From Gonium pectorale (Eukaryota; Chlorophyta; Chlorophyceae; Chlamydomonadales; Volvocaceae): 10,809 nt of DNA. The notes under the pieces were generated by a model that was not told the DNA's origin, made no database searches, and saw only the letters and a list, made by a program, of their open reading frames with translations. The stretch covers positions 8,042 through 18,850 of the forward strand of contig LSYV01000361.1 in assembly GCA_001584585.1 (NCBI GenBank), written 5' to 3'. Numbering within the stretch: position 1 is the first letter of the stretch; the number at the start of each line of letters is the position of its first letter. Shown piece after piece: positions 1 to 7,540 of the stretch. The position numbers were made by a program, and so were the translations under genes.

Positions 1-58
1 AGGTACCCGTCAAAGCCTGTGTGGCCATGGGTAGATTGAAAGTAGATAGTCCGAGGGC

Positions 59-150
59 CAACTCCCTCCCAGGCAAGCCAGCATCTCGGGACTCAGATGA
101 ATGGTCCGGCATCAACTACTCCCTCCAAGGCAAGCAGCATCCGCCAGACA
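59..150. repeat. Two-unit tandem repeat, period about 54 bp
   Basis: CAACTCCCTCCCAGGCAAGC (59-78) recurs as CAACTACTCCCTCCAAGGCA (113-132), and CAGCAT follows each. The units are diverged. Confidence 0.6.
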
Positions 151-217
151 AGTAACTGGCTTTGTGCTGTGTAAACACGATGCAGCAACCACCACATCCA
201 AACCTCACACCACTCAC

Positions 218-295
218 CCCCGAAGCCGAACGGGGGGGTGTCCGTGGGAGTCCCTGACGTGCTCTCATACAACATTTGTCAGAAAAAAGAGAAAT
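218..295 (-). CDS. Possible second exon of the left-edge gene
   Basis: A pyrimidine-rich acceptor (CTCTTTCTCTGCAG) and a GTGAGT donor enclose 26 codons that stay open in the phase left by the exon at 631-756. The peptide has no recognisable feature, so support is limited to the two splice sites. Confidence 0.2.
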
Positions 296-630
296 CTGCA
301 GAGAAAGAGGGAGCCCGCCTCTACGGTCTTACACGCCCGAAGGCGCGACGTTTCCAATAGGGCCGGCGGGTACAGAGCAAGACATGTGACGTTCGTCAGA
401 AAGTGCAAACCCTGGTTTAGCAGGAGGCCCCGAGGGCGGAAGGTGTCAGCTGCCGGCACGTGCATTCGCGCGTAACGCTGGACGGGGCCGAATGCTTTGC
501 GTGTGACAGCACCTCCATGGCCTCCAGCGGCCACGACTGATGCATAAGCGGCATCGTGCGTGTCACACCCAGGCCCACAACCAACCAACATCCCGTGCTG
601 CTCATACATACATGCGCGGCCGTCACTCAC

Positions 631-756
631 GCCACGCAGCACCGCACCGCCGTCGCCCGTCATGCCGCCCAGTCCGGCGCCGCCGGCGCTCGCGCCGCCC
701 AGCCCCACGCTGCCGTCGGTAGTGCCGCCCAGCCCGGACCAGCTGTCGGTGCTCAT
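631..756 (-). CDS. Possible Gly-rich first exon of an unidentified minus-strand gene
   Basis: An ATG at 756 opens 42 codons ending exactly at a canonical donor, GGC|GTGAGT. The peptide starts MSTDSWSGLGG and contains three imperfect 10-11 residue repeats built on GLGG (GLGGTTDG, GLGGASAGG, GLGGMTGDGG), as in a disordered linker. The frame is also open upstream to about 900, with a possible acceptor near 829, so this could be an internal exon. The gene would continue left. I do not recognise the product; low-complexity chance sequence with a lucky donor is the alternative. Confidence 0.3.
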
Positions 757-1455
757 TGTGGTAGGCTGGTAGCGGAGGCATGCCCGACCCGCGTGCGCGC
801 CAGGAAGCCCCGCCGGCCGCAACAGCTGCACGACAGGCGGGCCGAGTACAGAGCACGCTTTAAGGTGAGGCATGCCATCGGGGCTGCGCACTTCCGCCCC
901 AGCCACCGCTCACCGCGCCTCCGTACGCACACCGACTCCCTTCATCCATGCACGGTAAGTGCATCACTGCGGCCACGGCTACGGCTACTGCCATGCACCC
1001 CCTGCAGCCGCCGCCGCCACCCAGCCACGCACAGATCTCGACCAGCAGGGTGGCGGCAGCGTGCCCTGCTGGTCGGTTGCACGCACGCGTTCCTGCTGTC
1101 CTACGACCGTACACAGCACACCCGTACAAGCGGTCGTACAGTCAGATAGCGCCTCCGAACTACGCACCTCGTCCGCTGGCTGGACGCGCGCGGCAACGAA
1201 CGACCCCGCCCTGGCGAGGCGCAAGTGCACTTGTGGGCGCAGTGGTCAGAGCTGCCACAGAGTTTTCCGCCCGGCCGTGGAAAGGCCTGCTGTGGGGGCG
1301 GGGACATTCCCCGTTACGGTGAAGCCACAGCGTGCGCAAGTGTACGGCACAACTGAGCTGGGCTGTCTCCACTCGCTCGCGGCGATGCGTTGCTCCGGGC
1401 AGCGGTCAGCAGGTGTCGCGTGCATGTCCGCAGCAGCGCGCCAGCGCCTGACCGC
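757..1455. other. 3' flank of copy 1
   Basis: This is GC-rich sequence holding the 3' UTR and spacer. Patches align with 8951-9376 behind copy 2, for example GGCCTGCTG at 1284 and 9218, at similar distances from the two stops. Open frames here have no recognisable domain. Confidence 0.55.
948..964. repeat. Short hairpin in the 3' flank of copy 1
   Basis: ATGCAC-GGTAA-GTGCAT is a perfect 6-bp stem with a 5-nt loop, about 490 bp past the stop. The matching place behind copy 2 (8957-8973) has ATGCAT-GGCAG-GTGCAT with the same spacing. Confidence 0.45.
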
Positions 1456-1602
1456 TCACGCGCCCGCGGTCCGCTGCTGATAGTCCCGGTAGGCCTTCAT
1501 GGCGGCCGGCAGGTGCTGCCGCAGCCGCTCCACCCGCTGTCGCGCAGGCGGGTGCGTGGTGTTGAATCCCTCTATCTTCTTAGCGGCGTCGACGTCCCCT
1601 CG
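1456..1602 (-). CDS. OMA1-like copy 1, exon 6 (C terminus, THPP)
   Basis: The exon has 48 codons plus TGA after acceptor CATGCCCGCAG. It begins RGDVDAAKKIEGFNTTHPPA and ends with a basic/Gln helix. THPP followed by a leucine-rich helix is the usual C-terminal signature of M48 proteins. It matches copy 2's last exon at 42 of 48 residues, with many differences at silent third positions. Confidence 0.87.
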   Translation of the reverse strand, partial: RGDVDAAKKIEGFNTTHPPARQRVERLRQHLPAAMKAYRDYQQRTAGA

Positions 1603-4465
1603 CTGCGGGCATGAGATGGATTAAAGGCCAGATAGTGTATGTGCTGATGGAAGCCCATGTACGTATACAACTTGGCCCTTTTAGCGGCACAGCGTGGCGG
1701 TCCAGCAGCAGGCATGGGCAGCGTTATGGCGACGAACACGACACGTACACGGTTGCACACGTTGCAGATAGACCCCGTCATTAGCCTACAGCAGCCGGCG
1801 TGGTACAAAAAGCAGGATAGAAAAGATGCGGCCCAGGCACCATCAATGCCCTGCCAGTCTGACAGTGTGGTGGCATGGCCATGAAACACAACACACCGTA
1901 GTACCTCGTTGGGGGACCCCGCCTGCCACCGGGAAATCACTGCGAGGAGAATAACTGTGACACACAATACCTTCGCTCTCTCCCGCATCGCCGCCATGTA
2001 CTGCTCCTCTGACTTAGCCGCCCGCTCCATGGCCCGAACGGCCGCCTCGGGGTTGAAGCCCGCCCGCGCCATCAGGTGCATCCCGATCTCGTCCGCCTCG
2101 AACTCCCGCCTGAAGGCAGGGAAACGCGTTCCGGATATATACCATGTTCGTCCAAGCACGGTCAGCAGCAGGGAACCTATCTATTTAGAGATGCCCTGGG
2201 GTTGCCTCACTCGCGCCGGAACGTGTTGGTGGTAATCGGTGTGCTTGAAACGGCTTTCCGTTTTAGCCAGCCGAACCAGACCAGCGGATCCGCATACAGT
2301 CTGACGTGTAAGTTGTCGACCTGCAAGGGACAATATGGGTATCCGCGGACGGAACGCAAGGGTCAATGGGCAAAAAGCGGTGTATGCTATGTGTGTTTAC
2401 CAGGTTAACCTCATAACACATGTTCAAACATAGTGTTGTTGCAGTCGTACTGATTGCGGGTGCTTTCTTGACACATATCGAAGCCCTACATGGCAGGGCA
2501 GGAATGTCAGGTGCCTTGGCGTGGATGGCTGTAGTGGTTGTACGGCGGCGTTGGGGTGCGGAATGAGTCAGTGTCAAGCAAACTGCCTTCTACTATATAT
2601 ATATATATGGAGCGTGTTGCTTCATCTCCGATCGTGTGTGTGGTGGCCCTGCCTTTCCTTCTTGTTGCTTTCCCACGCACGTGGTAACAGTTGCTGTTGG
2701 CGTTAACGTTGGGTTGTGGTGTGTTAGTCGCCGTGTGCCAGAACGCGTGTCTGCCTCCTAGCCCACGTGGTTTTGATGTGTGCTACTGTCTTAACGTCGG
2801 GTGTACGGGTAGCTACGCTTCGACACAGCCTAACAGCAAGCTTTCGCATAACAACGGCATACATATATACTGGTATAGGGCATTCCCGTTGGGGCCCGGT
2901 CCTAGTGCTGAGTGGTACCCGCTTGCCGCCATACACTCTGTCGTCCGTCCAACTCACGTGGTGCTTGGCCAGCAGGTGCGCCACCTCGTGACCGATGACA
3001 AAGGCCAGCTCGTCGGGCGGAAGGTGCAGGTCGCTCCGCGCTGACACGAGGACCTGTACAAGGCAAGCTGGAAAATTTCTCAACCAACTGCACTGCGAGC
3101 CATTCTATCGCCCAGCCGGTCAAACGAACCAACTTCCAGCTCCCAAATTCGACCCACTTAGTAACAATGCCATCAGTGAATCTCCCAACTGCCCCACCCT
3201 CCAGCCCCGGCCGTCGAAGGCTGACCGGGGCGTCCCCAGGGCTGCAGCGATGAAGACTTTTGGCGGCCCGCATACATGTCCCACCTTTCCGCCTCGGCCG
3301 TCGAGGGCTGCGGATGACACCGGTCGATCCGGAGTGATGAAGGCTTGTGGCGGAGAGCGCTTCATGTGCTTATAGCTGCCGCCACCCGCCCCGTCCGCCG
3401 CCGCCGCGACGATCTTGGTAAAGATCCCATGCACCTTTTGGCAATCTGGCGACTGGGGGTTGCTGCTTACGTCCAGGACGTGTACCGTCTCTTTCGGCGT
3501 CTTCAGGACCATCGGCCCCTTTGATGTAGGTGGGTCTTGGCTCGCTTCGCCCTGCGAAGAAGAAAATGTGCACGATGGATTGCCGCTCACACCAAGGACG
3601 CGCACTTCCTCCTTCAGCGGTTTAATTGCCAGTAGTCCCCCCTCTAGCCGATTCATGATCAACAGTCCGTTGGATGCGGGTGGGCCACCGGTTGCTGGCA
3701 CAACAGAGTGAGAGACGCGCGTCATAAATGAATACGTGAGGGACACGTAATGTCTGAAATTAATCTACTGAACCACCTGGCATCAAGTAACGGTGGCGTA
3801 CGACACCGTACCTCGTTTTGTGACCCGGCGGCCTCGATGGTAATGAATGCACGAGCGCAGGCAGCACAGAGTCCCTCTAAGAGGCAGCTGTGCAGTCGTC
3901 CGGTGTACGGCACGGTTTCAAGAGTTGACGCGTACAGGACAGCGCACACGACAGCCCCGGCGGTGATGACGCAACGCAAAGCACTCCATGCGGTTGGGCA
4001 CTCAGCGGACACTAAGTGTGTGACCGATGACGTTCCGCCGGGACAGTGCTGCTGTCCGCCATGAGCCAACGAGCCGGCGGCCCTGGCGCGGCCCGCTGCG
4101 TTCGTGCAGGAGCGTACCGGTACTGGCTGCAGCGAGGACGACGACGCAAAGCCAGGGCGGGCCACGGGGCGGGCCCCGACCCCAGTGCTGGCGCCGGTTG
4201 ATAAGAGGGGCGGGCTGTCATTGCCGCCGTACGAGCAGACGCTGGGAAAAAGGCTCTTTGACAGCGGGCTATTGATGAGGTTGGCCGAGCTCGTCAGCCC
4301 GTCGAGCTGTGACGCCGCCGCGGGACCCGCCGCCGCGCATGGCTGCGAAAGATGCGGTGACAGCCAGTTGGACCCGCAGGGAGCTCCCGATGATGCCGTG
4401 CGTTGGAGCGTTGCGCCGGAGCAGCCCAGACGGGACAGAGCCCAGGCTGAACTTAGTGGATTCAT
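1456..4465 (-). CDS. OMA1: OMA1-like M48 zinc metalloendopeptidase, copy 1 (spliced, six exons)
   Basis: Predicted membrane-bound zinc protease. OMA1 proteins sit in the mitochondrial inner membrane and cleave membrane proteins under stress. Exons, 5' to 3': 4465-3812, 3551-3285, 3053-2958, 2320-2211, 2109-1971, 1602-1456. All junctions are GT-AG and phase-compatible; the CDS is 1413 bp, giving 470 aa. Residues 1-54 contain no Asp or Glu and are rich in Ser, Ala, Leu with some Arg, like a mitochondrial presequence. Residues about 165-180 are hydrophobic (membrane segment), followed by ETVPYTGR at 183-190, a motif at the same place in OMA1 proteins. HEVAH (329-333) supplies two zinc ligands and the catalytic Glu; Glu380 in FEADEIG is the expected third ligand; THPP is at 438-441. 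The start is the first ATG in the long open frame. Oddity: the conserved strand ending in NAFVLPNG is not recognisable before HEVAH. Family call is firm; exon 2 borders are less so. Confidence 0.75.
1603..1970 (-). other. Intron 5 of copy 1
   Basis: This is a 368-bp GT-AG intron. No coding or repeat structure was recognised. Unlike the matching intron of copy 2, it holds no second copy of the terminal exon's start. Confidence 0.7.
1971..2109 (-). CDS. OMA1-like copy 1, exon 5 (FEADEIG third zinc ligand)
   Basis: The exon is 139 bp: one base completing the split Glu codon, then 46 codons. The acceptor is GCCTTCAG and the donor AAG|GTATTG. It encodes REFEADEIGMHLMARAGFNP, then a charged helix. 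Glu380 of EAD is the expected third zinc ligand. It has the same length and phase as 9788-9926 in copy 2; 30 of 46 residues are identical. Confidence 0.87.
2211..2320 (-). CDS. OMA1-like copy 1, exon 4
   Basis: The exon runs from acceptor CCCTTGCAG to donor CGCGA|GTGAGG. It is 110 bp, entering in phase 0 and leaving with two bases of a Glu codon. It reads VDNLHVRLYADPLVWFGWLK and ends NTFRRE. This matches the stretch between HExxH and EAD in the family: a short hydrophobic region followed by an 'S/TRE' run into the EAD motif. The donor context is nearly identical to that of copy 2 at 10257. Confidence 0.72.
2321..2957 (-). other. Intron 3 of copy 1, with a TA dinucleotide repeat
   Basis: This is a 637-bp intron from donor GTGAGT to acceptor TTGCAG. 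It contains a (TA)n run at 2594-2608 and T/G-rich plus-strand sequence (2600-2830). No exon-like frame was recognised in it. Confidence 0.65.
2958..3053 (-). CDS. OMA1-like copy 1, exon 3 (HEVAH zinc motif)
   Basis: The exon has 32 codons, phase 0, between acceptor TTGTACAG and the strong donor CAC|GTGAGT. It encodes DELAFVIGHEVAHLLAKHH. This is the gluzincin HExxH motif of M48 peptidases: both His bind zinc and the Glu is catalytic. Confidence 0.85.
3054..3284 (-). other. Intron 2 of copy 1, holding a repeat of the preceding exon end
   Basis: This 231-bp intron starts inside an 87-bp tandem repeat. The donor region of exon 2 is repeated at 3198/3197 as CTGGAGG|GTGGGG. It ends in the TTGTACAG acceptor. 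Confidence 0.5.
3180..3353 (-). repeat. Two-unit tandem repeat, period 87 bp, across the exon 2 donor
   Basis: Unit starts are at 3353 and 3266 (CCGCCACAAGCCTTCATC and CCGCCAAAAGTCTTCATC on the minus strand). Each unit ends in a GACGGCCG-type core followed by a potential donor (GTGGGA at 3284, GTGGGG at 3197). The frame stays open through both units: DGRGGKV in the first, DGRGWRV in the second. Confidence 0.75.
3285..3551 (-). CDS. OMA1-like copy 1, exon 2
   Basis: The acceptor is well formed (pyrimidine-rich run ending TTCTTCGCAG). The exon holds 89 codons, phase 0 at both ends, donor AAG|GTGGGA. The middle reads KVHGIFTKIVAAAADGAGGG, which fits the helix before the protease core in M48C proteins. 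The end, GGK, joins the next exon as GGKVLVS, resembling the usual GGKVxV strand. The segment between (KRSPPQAFITPDRPVSSAAL) is atypical and belongs to a tandem repeat, so the 3' end of this exon is the weakest part of the model. Confidence 0.55.
3399..3683 (-). repeat. Nested tandem repeats across the exon 2 acceptor
   Basis: On the minus strand the peptide pattern PP-x-S-x-G ... E-x-V-x-VL-x-VS-x-NP occurs twice, its first codons at 3683 and 3533, 150 bp apart. The upstream unit carries an extra internal 30-bp duplication (GLLIMNRLEG then GLLAIKPLKE; first codons 3668 and 3638). Both periods are multiples of three, and one frame stays open across all of it. Confidence 0.65.
3552..3811 (-). 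other. Intron 1 of copy 1, holding a diverged partial copy of exon 2
   Basis: This is a 260-bp intron. Its 3' half (about 3576-3683) is a diverged copy of the first part of exon 2, with a nested 30-bp duplication. A second plausible acceptor (GTTGTGCCAG, exon would start at 3694) is out of frame with exon 1. Confidence 0.5.
3812..4465 (-). CDS. OMA1-like copy 1, exon 1 (presequence, membrane segment, PYTGR motif)
   Basis: This exon gives 218 codons ending in phase 0 at donor GAG|GTACGG (GT at 3811-3810). The open frame continues upstream to 4546 without another ATG, so the ATG at 4465 is the natural start. It begins MNPLSSAWALSRLGCSG, with no acidic residue before Asp55. A hydrophobic stretch, about CVITAGAVVCAVLYAS, is followed by LETVPYTGRLHSCLL. 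The residues after that (about 197-218) match nothing I recognise, so the exact donor could differ. A long Ser/Gly/Pro-rich linker separates presequence and membrane segment. Confidence 0.68.
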
Positions 4466-4521
4466 AGTCGCTTGTGGGTTCTGCAACCTGTGGGGGCCTG
4501 TGGCCTGCAGTAGGGTTGGAC

Positions 4522-4532
4522 GGGGGGGGGGG
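4522..4532. repeat. G11 homopolymer in the leader of copy 1
   Basis: Eleven consecutive G on the plus strand (C11 in the minus-strand transcript) lie about 57 bp upstream of the copy 1 start codon. Confidence 0.9.
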
Positions 4533-4779
4533 CACGTCCAAAACACCCGCGCGGGATCAAGCTCGCACGGGTGTGCTGTCGGTCTGCTTTAGCACGCCAT
4601 GCCACTCACCAGACGGGTAATGAAATTTTTATGCCATCAATCAAAGCACAAAGAGCAGCATTGCTGTGCTGTTAGGACAGCTGCGACCAGGCTGCGACGG
4701 TTGCGAAGCGGTGTTCATCGCCGTGGGAGGCAACGCAAGGCAGTGTCGCACAATTTTAATCAAATGTGTATGAAATGTG

Positions 4780-4786
4780 ATTTATA
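4780..4786 (-). promoter_or_regulatory. TATA-like box for OMA1-like copy 1
   Basis: The minus strand reads GGTATAAATC. It lies about 315 bp upstream of the ATG at 4465 in a locally AT-rich stretch. With transcription starting about 30 bp downstream, the leader would be near 280 nt. Position and motif are seen; promoter function is inferred. Confidence 0.35.
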
Positions 4787-4790
4787 CCAA

Positions 4791-5199
4791 TGCACCGGGG
4801 CTCACGATGTGACCTTGCAACTTCCGCCAGTTTGACTGACGTTGACCAGCATTTTCCATTGTGATCGGCGACATGACATGACAGAAATGCTAGCAACATC
4901 CACTTCTATGATGTTGACCATAAATTCCAATTTATAAATCTCTGGCTTTGACTTGGGCGTGATGGGTCTGACGCAATGGAGCGGTGCATGGCACGGGATG
5001 GCGGGGCTGGTGGAGTTACAACCGACCGCCTGGGGCAAGGCCGTGAGCCCATGCGAATACATGACGTTGCAAGATGAGCACCAGATTAATTAAATTATAG
5101 TGTTGTGGTTCGAACGTCAGGGCGCGTACCGCATTCCTGATGTTGCTTACTCGCGCACACTGTACGCTTACATCAAAACCGGTGCAGACCCCGCCTCAC
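4791..5199. other. AT-richer spacer upstream of copy 1
   Basis: No gene was recognised. The stretch is noticeably more AT-rich than the rest of the window (for example around 4741-4960 and 5085-5105), as expected for promoter or spacer DNA. Confidence 0.5.
4930..4939. promoter_or_regulatory. Palindromic ATTTATAAAT, alternative TATA element
   Basis: This is a perfect 10-bp palindrome in AT-rich DNA, readable as a TATA box on either strand. It could serve copy 1 as a farther promoter or be part of the AT-rich spacer. Confidence 0.2.
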
Positions 5200-5364
5200 C
5201 ATGCACGGCCCCCCTCACAGCTCCCAGGACTCAACCCAGAAGCAACCGCATCAGTCTTGATGGCTTCGGCCTTGGCTTTTGCAACCCCTTGCTCCGCCCG
5301 GCGGGTGAGAACCGCGGGTGTGTTGGCGGTCTCCTTGGCCCGTTCCCCGTCCACGGAGGTTCTG
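5200..5364 (-). CDS. Possible Ala/Lys/Glu-rich exon, gene unknown
   Basis: A 165-bp open stretch lies between acceptor GTGTGTTGCAG and donor GCATG|GTGAGG, with the same phase at both ends. It encodes DGERAKETANTPAVLTRRAE followed by a run rich in Ala and Lys (QGVAKAKAEAIKTDAVASG). The composition looks like a helical or coiled-coil protein segment, not a chance frame. No partner exon was identified on either side, so it may be part of an unrecognised gene or a decayed remnant. I cannot assign a family. Confidence 0.3.
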
Positions 5365-5410
5365 CTGCAACACACGTGGCGAGCTTGCTATAGCCTTGCG
5401 GTACGCACCG

Positions 5411-5560
5411 GGCCTTGCCTGAGCAAGCTGCTCGGTACAACTGGTTTGCCGGCTACTCTGATGCCTCAATTCCCACCGTTGACAGCGCGACACGCACGCC
5501 CAGAGTCCTAACTATTCGGAGTTTATATTTGTACCAACATCGTGACGAGTGTACGCACGA
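5411..5560. repeat. Dispersed repeat, copy A
   Basis: This aligns over about 150 bp with 6894-7040 in the same orientation. Shared blocks include CCTGAGCA-GCTG, CCGGCTAC and TTGACAGCGCG-CAC, in the same order and spacing. Confidence 0.65.
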
Positions 5561-5785
5561 CCCCCCCCCGCTTGCTCCCCGAACGCGGCAGATAGAGCCG
5601 GATGCGTAATCAATATCCCAGCGAGGGCCAGTCAGCCATCTTGCGATGGGCGTCCAGAAGTAAGCAGCCAGCACCAGCCCCCAGCCCTCGCCGGCCAAGC
5701 ACTGTCTCCAACCAACCGAGCCTTTCATGGCGTCAGCCGCGCCTATAGCTCTGCCCCACCCGGCTACAGGCCTGCTCACCAATCC

Positions 5786-5842
5786 TCCCCCCCCGCCACA
5801 CACACACACACCGAATCACCGACCCCCCCCCCCACACACACC
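5786..5842. repeat. Simple repeats: poly-C and CA runs
   Basis: C8 at 5787-5794, (CA)7 at 5797-5810, C11 at 5823-5833, then a short CA run. Confidence 0.9.
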
Positions 5843-6893
5843 TCTACAGTCACCTTGACAAGATTGGATGGCCCTCAACCAACGAAGCAAACCCCGTGCG
5901 TGGGAACGCAACGTCTAAGAAATCAGTCACTCAGAGCAAGAATGAATGCGCGGATTCGGTGGAAACCAGATCGCACGCCTGGCGGTACGACATTACCACA
6001 TTGAGTGCGCACGAAACGGCTTGATTACGGAGCGGGAATCAACCGCGCAGTTGAGTGGCCCCGTCGTACAGGGAGTTGACCGGTCAGCGCCGGTGCAAAT
6101 CGTTGATGGATAGTACTCCTGAAGGCCCCTCATTCCCGGGAACTAAGGCAGGTCATGCTTTTGTTACGCGTGAGGCAATGCATGATCCCGGTTGCAATCC
6201 GCGCCCTGCACCTGCGCTTGTTCCATTCGGTGGACAACCTTTGTGCAACCGGCCCCGGCGTCGGGCCGAGCTGGTTTCGGGCCACACACCGAAGAGGCCC
6301 CGGTTCACGAACCAGAGCTCCACGTTCCGAGCAGCGCAAAAGAGGGTGCGGGCCGGCAATGGTGTGATGCTCGGTGCGCACCCTTGCACACAATGCCCGC
6401 GCCTTGGGGAGTGGAGGCGCCGCGTTGGCGAGGGCGAGGGCTATGTGCCTTCGGTTCGGTGCTGCATTCTGGTGGCGGTTTGGCCGGAACCGCAGAGATA
6501 TCAGGGGGCCTTCCCTGCACGCAGCGTCGGCCCGCTTTGGCCGAATGTGCTGTCTTTTCACCAGCTTGATCACATGCACGTAGCGTGTGCTGGGGCTGTG
6601 CCAGCCGTAGTAGGCAGGCCGCTCCCGTGGAGTTACGAGGGGGGGAGTGACGAGGGATCGATTCACCGGACTTCTTGCTATGAATGGCTCTTTACGGCAT
6701 GTGCCACCGTACCGGCCGCAACATCTCGGAACAAGAGAATCCAAGCGAACCGTCTTTCCATTCTATGGCGATCGCGGCACGACCAAATGAATGCATTAGG
6801 TTGAGCATCGGTCGAATCGCCCTCGGCGGCCAGCCGGCCACCATGTTTCGTCCCTCTCCCAAACAGCAGCCGAAGGCGGCCAGGCCGTGCCGC

Positions 6894-7040
6894 TACCTTC
6901 CCTGAGCACGCTGTGCGGTGCACGCGTTCACCGGCTACCTTGACGCATGACATCCCATCATTGACAGCGCGGCACACCCAAAGTCCCAACTTCTGGAGTC
7001 TCCTTCTTAGCGCGTAATAACGTGATGGGCGTACTTCACA
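6894..7040. repeat. Dispersed repeat, copy B
   Basis: Partner of 5411-5560, offset about 1.48 kb. Weaker similarity may continue for a further 60 bp on the right (GGCAGAT and GGATGC blocks). Confidence 0.65.
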
Positions 7041-7420
7041 AACGCGATTGCGTTGGATGCCCAAGAGTTGCAGGCAGATGGATGCACATCTCAGCTCAAG
7101 GCCACCGGAGGCGGAGTTAGGCCGGCCGAAACAACCGCTACGCGCGTTTGGTTGCATGTAGAGCACGTAGCGGCTGACCGGCACCGAACACGCCGCACGA
7201 GGTTCCATTCAGTGGAAAGGCTACAGGGTTGGAGGAGAGAGACGGCGCTGACACCGGGAGGGGCAGACGGCCCTCCCGTGATGCGAAACACCAAAGACCT
7301 GCCCTACTACAGCGGACCACGACAAGCATTCTCAACAGGACATAACACCGGTGCCACGCGCCAAAATCCGAACCCCTTCCCTCACTGCAAACTGCCCGAC
7401 CAAGCGACTAAATGAACCGG

Positions 7421-7540
7421 TCCCAAAAGGGGAGCAGCGCTGCAAAACACGCCAGAGCGCACAACTCCTCGAAACCAGCGCCAACACCAAGACCCATCCC
7501 AACCCCAACCCAAAGGACAGCCACCAAACCCCACGGGCAC
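7421..7540. other. T-poor, A/C-rich block
   Basis: Only five T occur in 120 bp on the plus strand, with runs such as CCAACCCCAACCCAAAGG. No coding or repeat unit was recognised. Confidence 0.7.

Noticed and set aside
361..860. Similar short stretches GCGGGTACAGAGCA (367) and CCGAGTACAGAGCA (842)
   Set aside because: The shared core is only about 11-12 bp and the flanks do not align, so it is not listed as a repeat.
3318..3338. AFITPD as a degenerate NAFVLPNG motif
   Set aside because: The matching unit of the 87-bp repeat does not keep it, and the preceding WxVxV strand is absent, so homology cannot be claimed.
4019..4030. GTGACCGATGAC, identical to the DNA coding VIGH in the HEVAH exon
   Set aside because: Only 12 bp match. 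It lies inside exon 1 of copy 1 in a different frame, and the surroundings do not align with the zinc-motif exon.
5104..5114. GGTTCGAAC resembling a tRNA T-loop / B box
   Set aside because: No A box, D arm or acceptor stem could be built around it.
5142..5158. TGCTTACTCGCGC, similar to the exon 4 donor region of both M48 copies; possible third copy
   Set aside because: The frame upstream hits a stop within seven codons, and no FEADEIG or THPP exon follows on the left. Treated as chance.
6055..6804. Longest plus-strand frame outside the M48 genes (249 codons)
   Set aside because: It has no ATG at its start (opens with GTG), no domain, and an Arg/Cys/His/Trp-rich composition. An equally long minus-strand frame overlaps it, typical of chance frames in GC-rich DNA.
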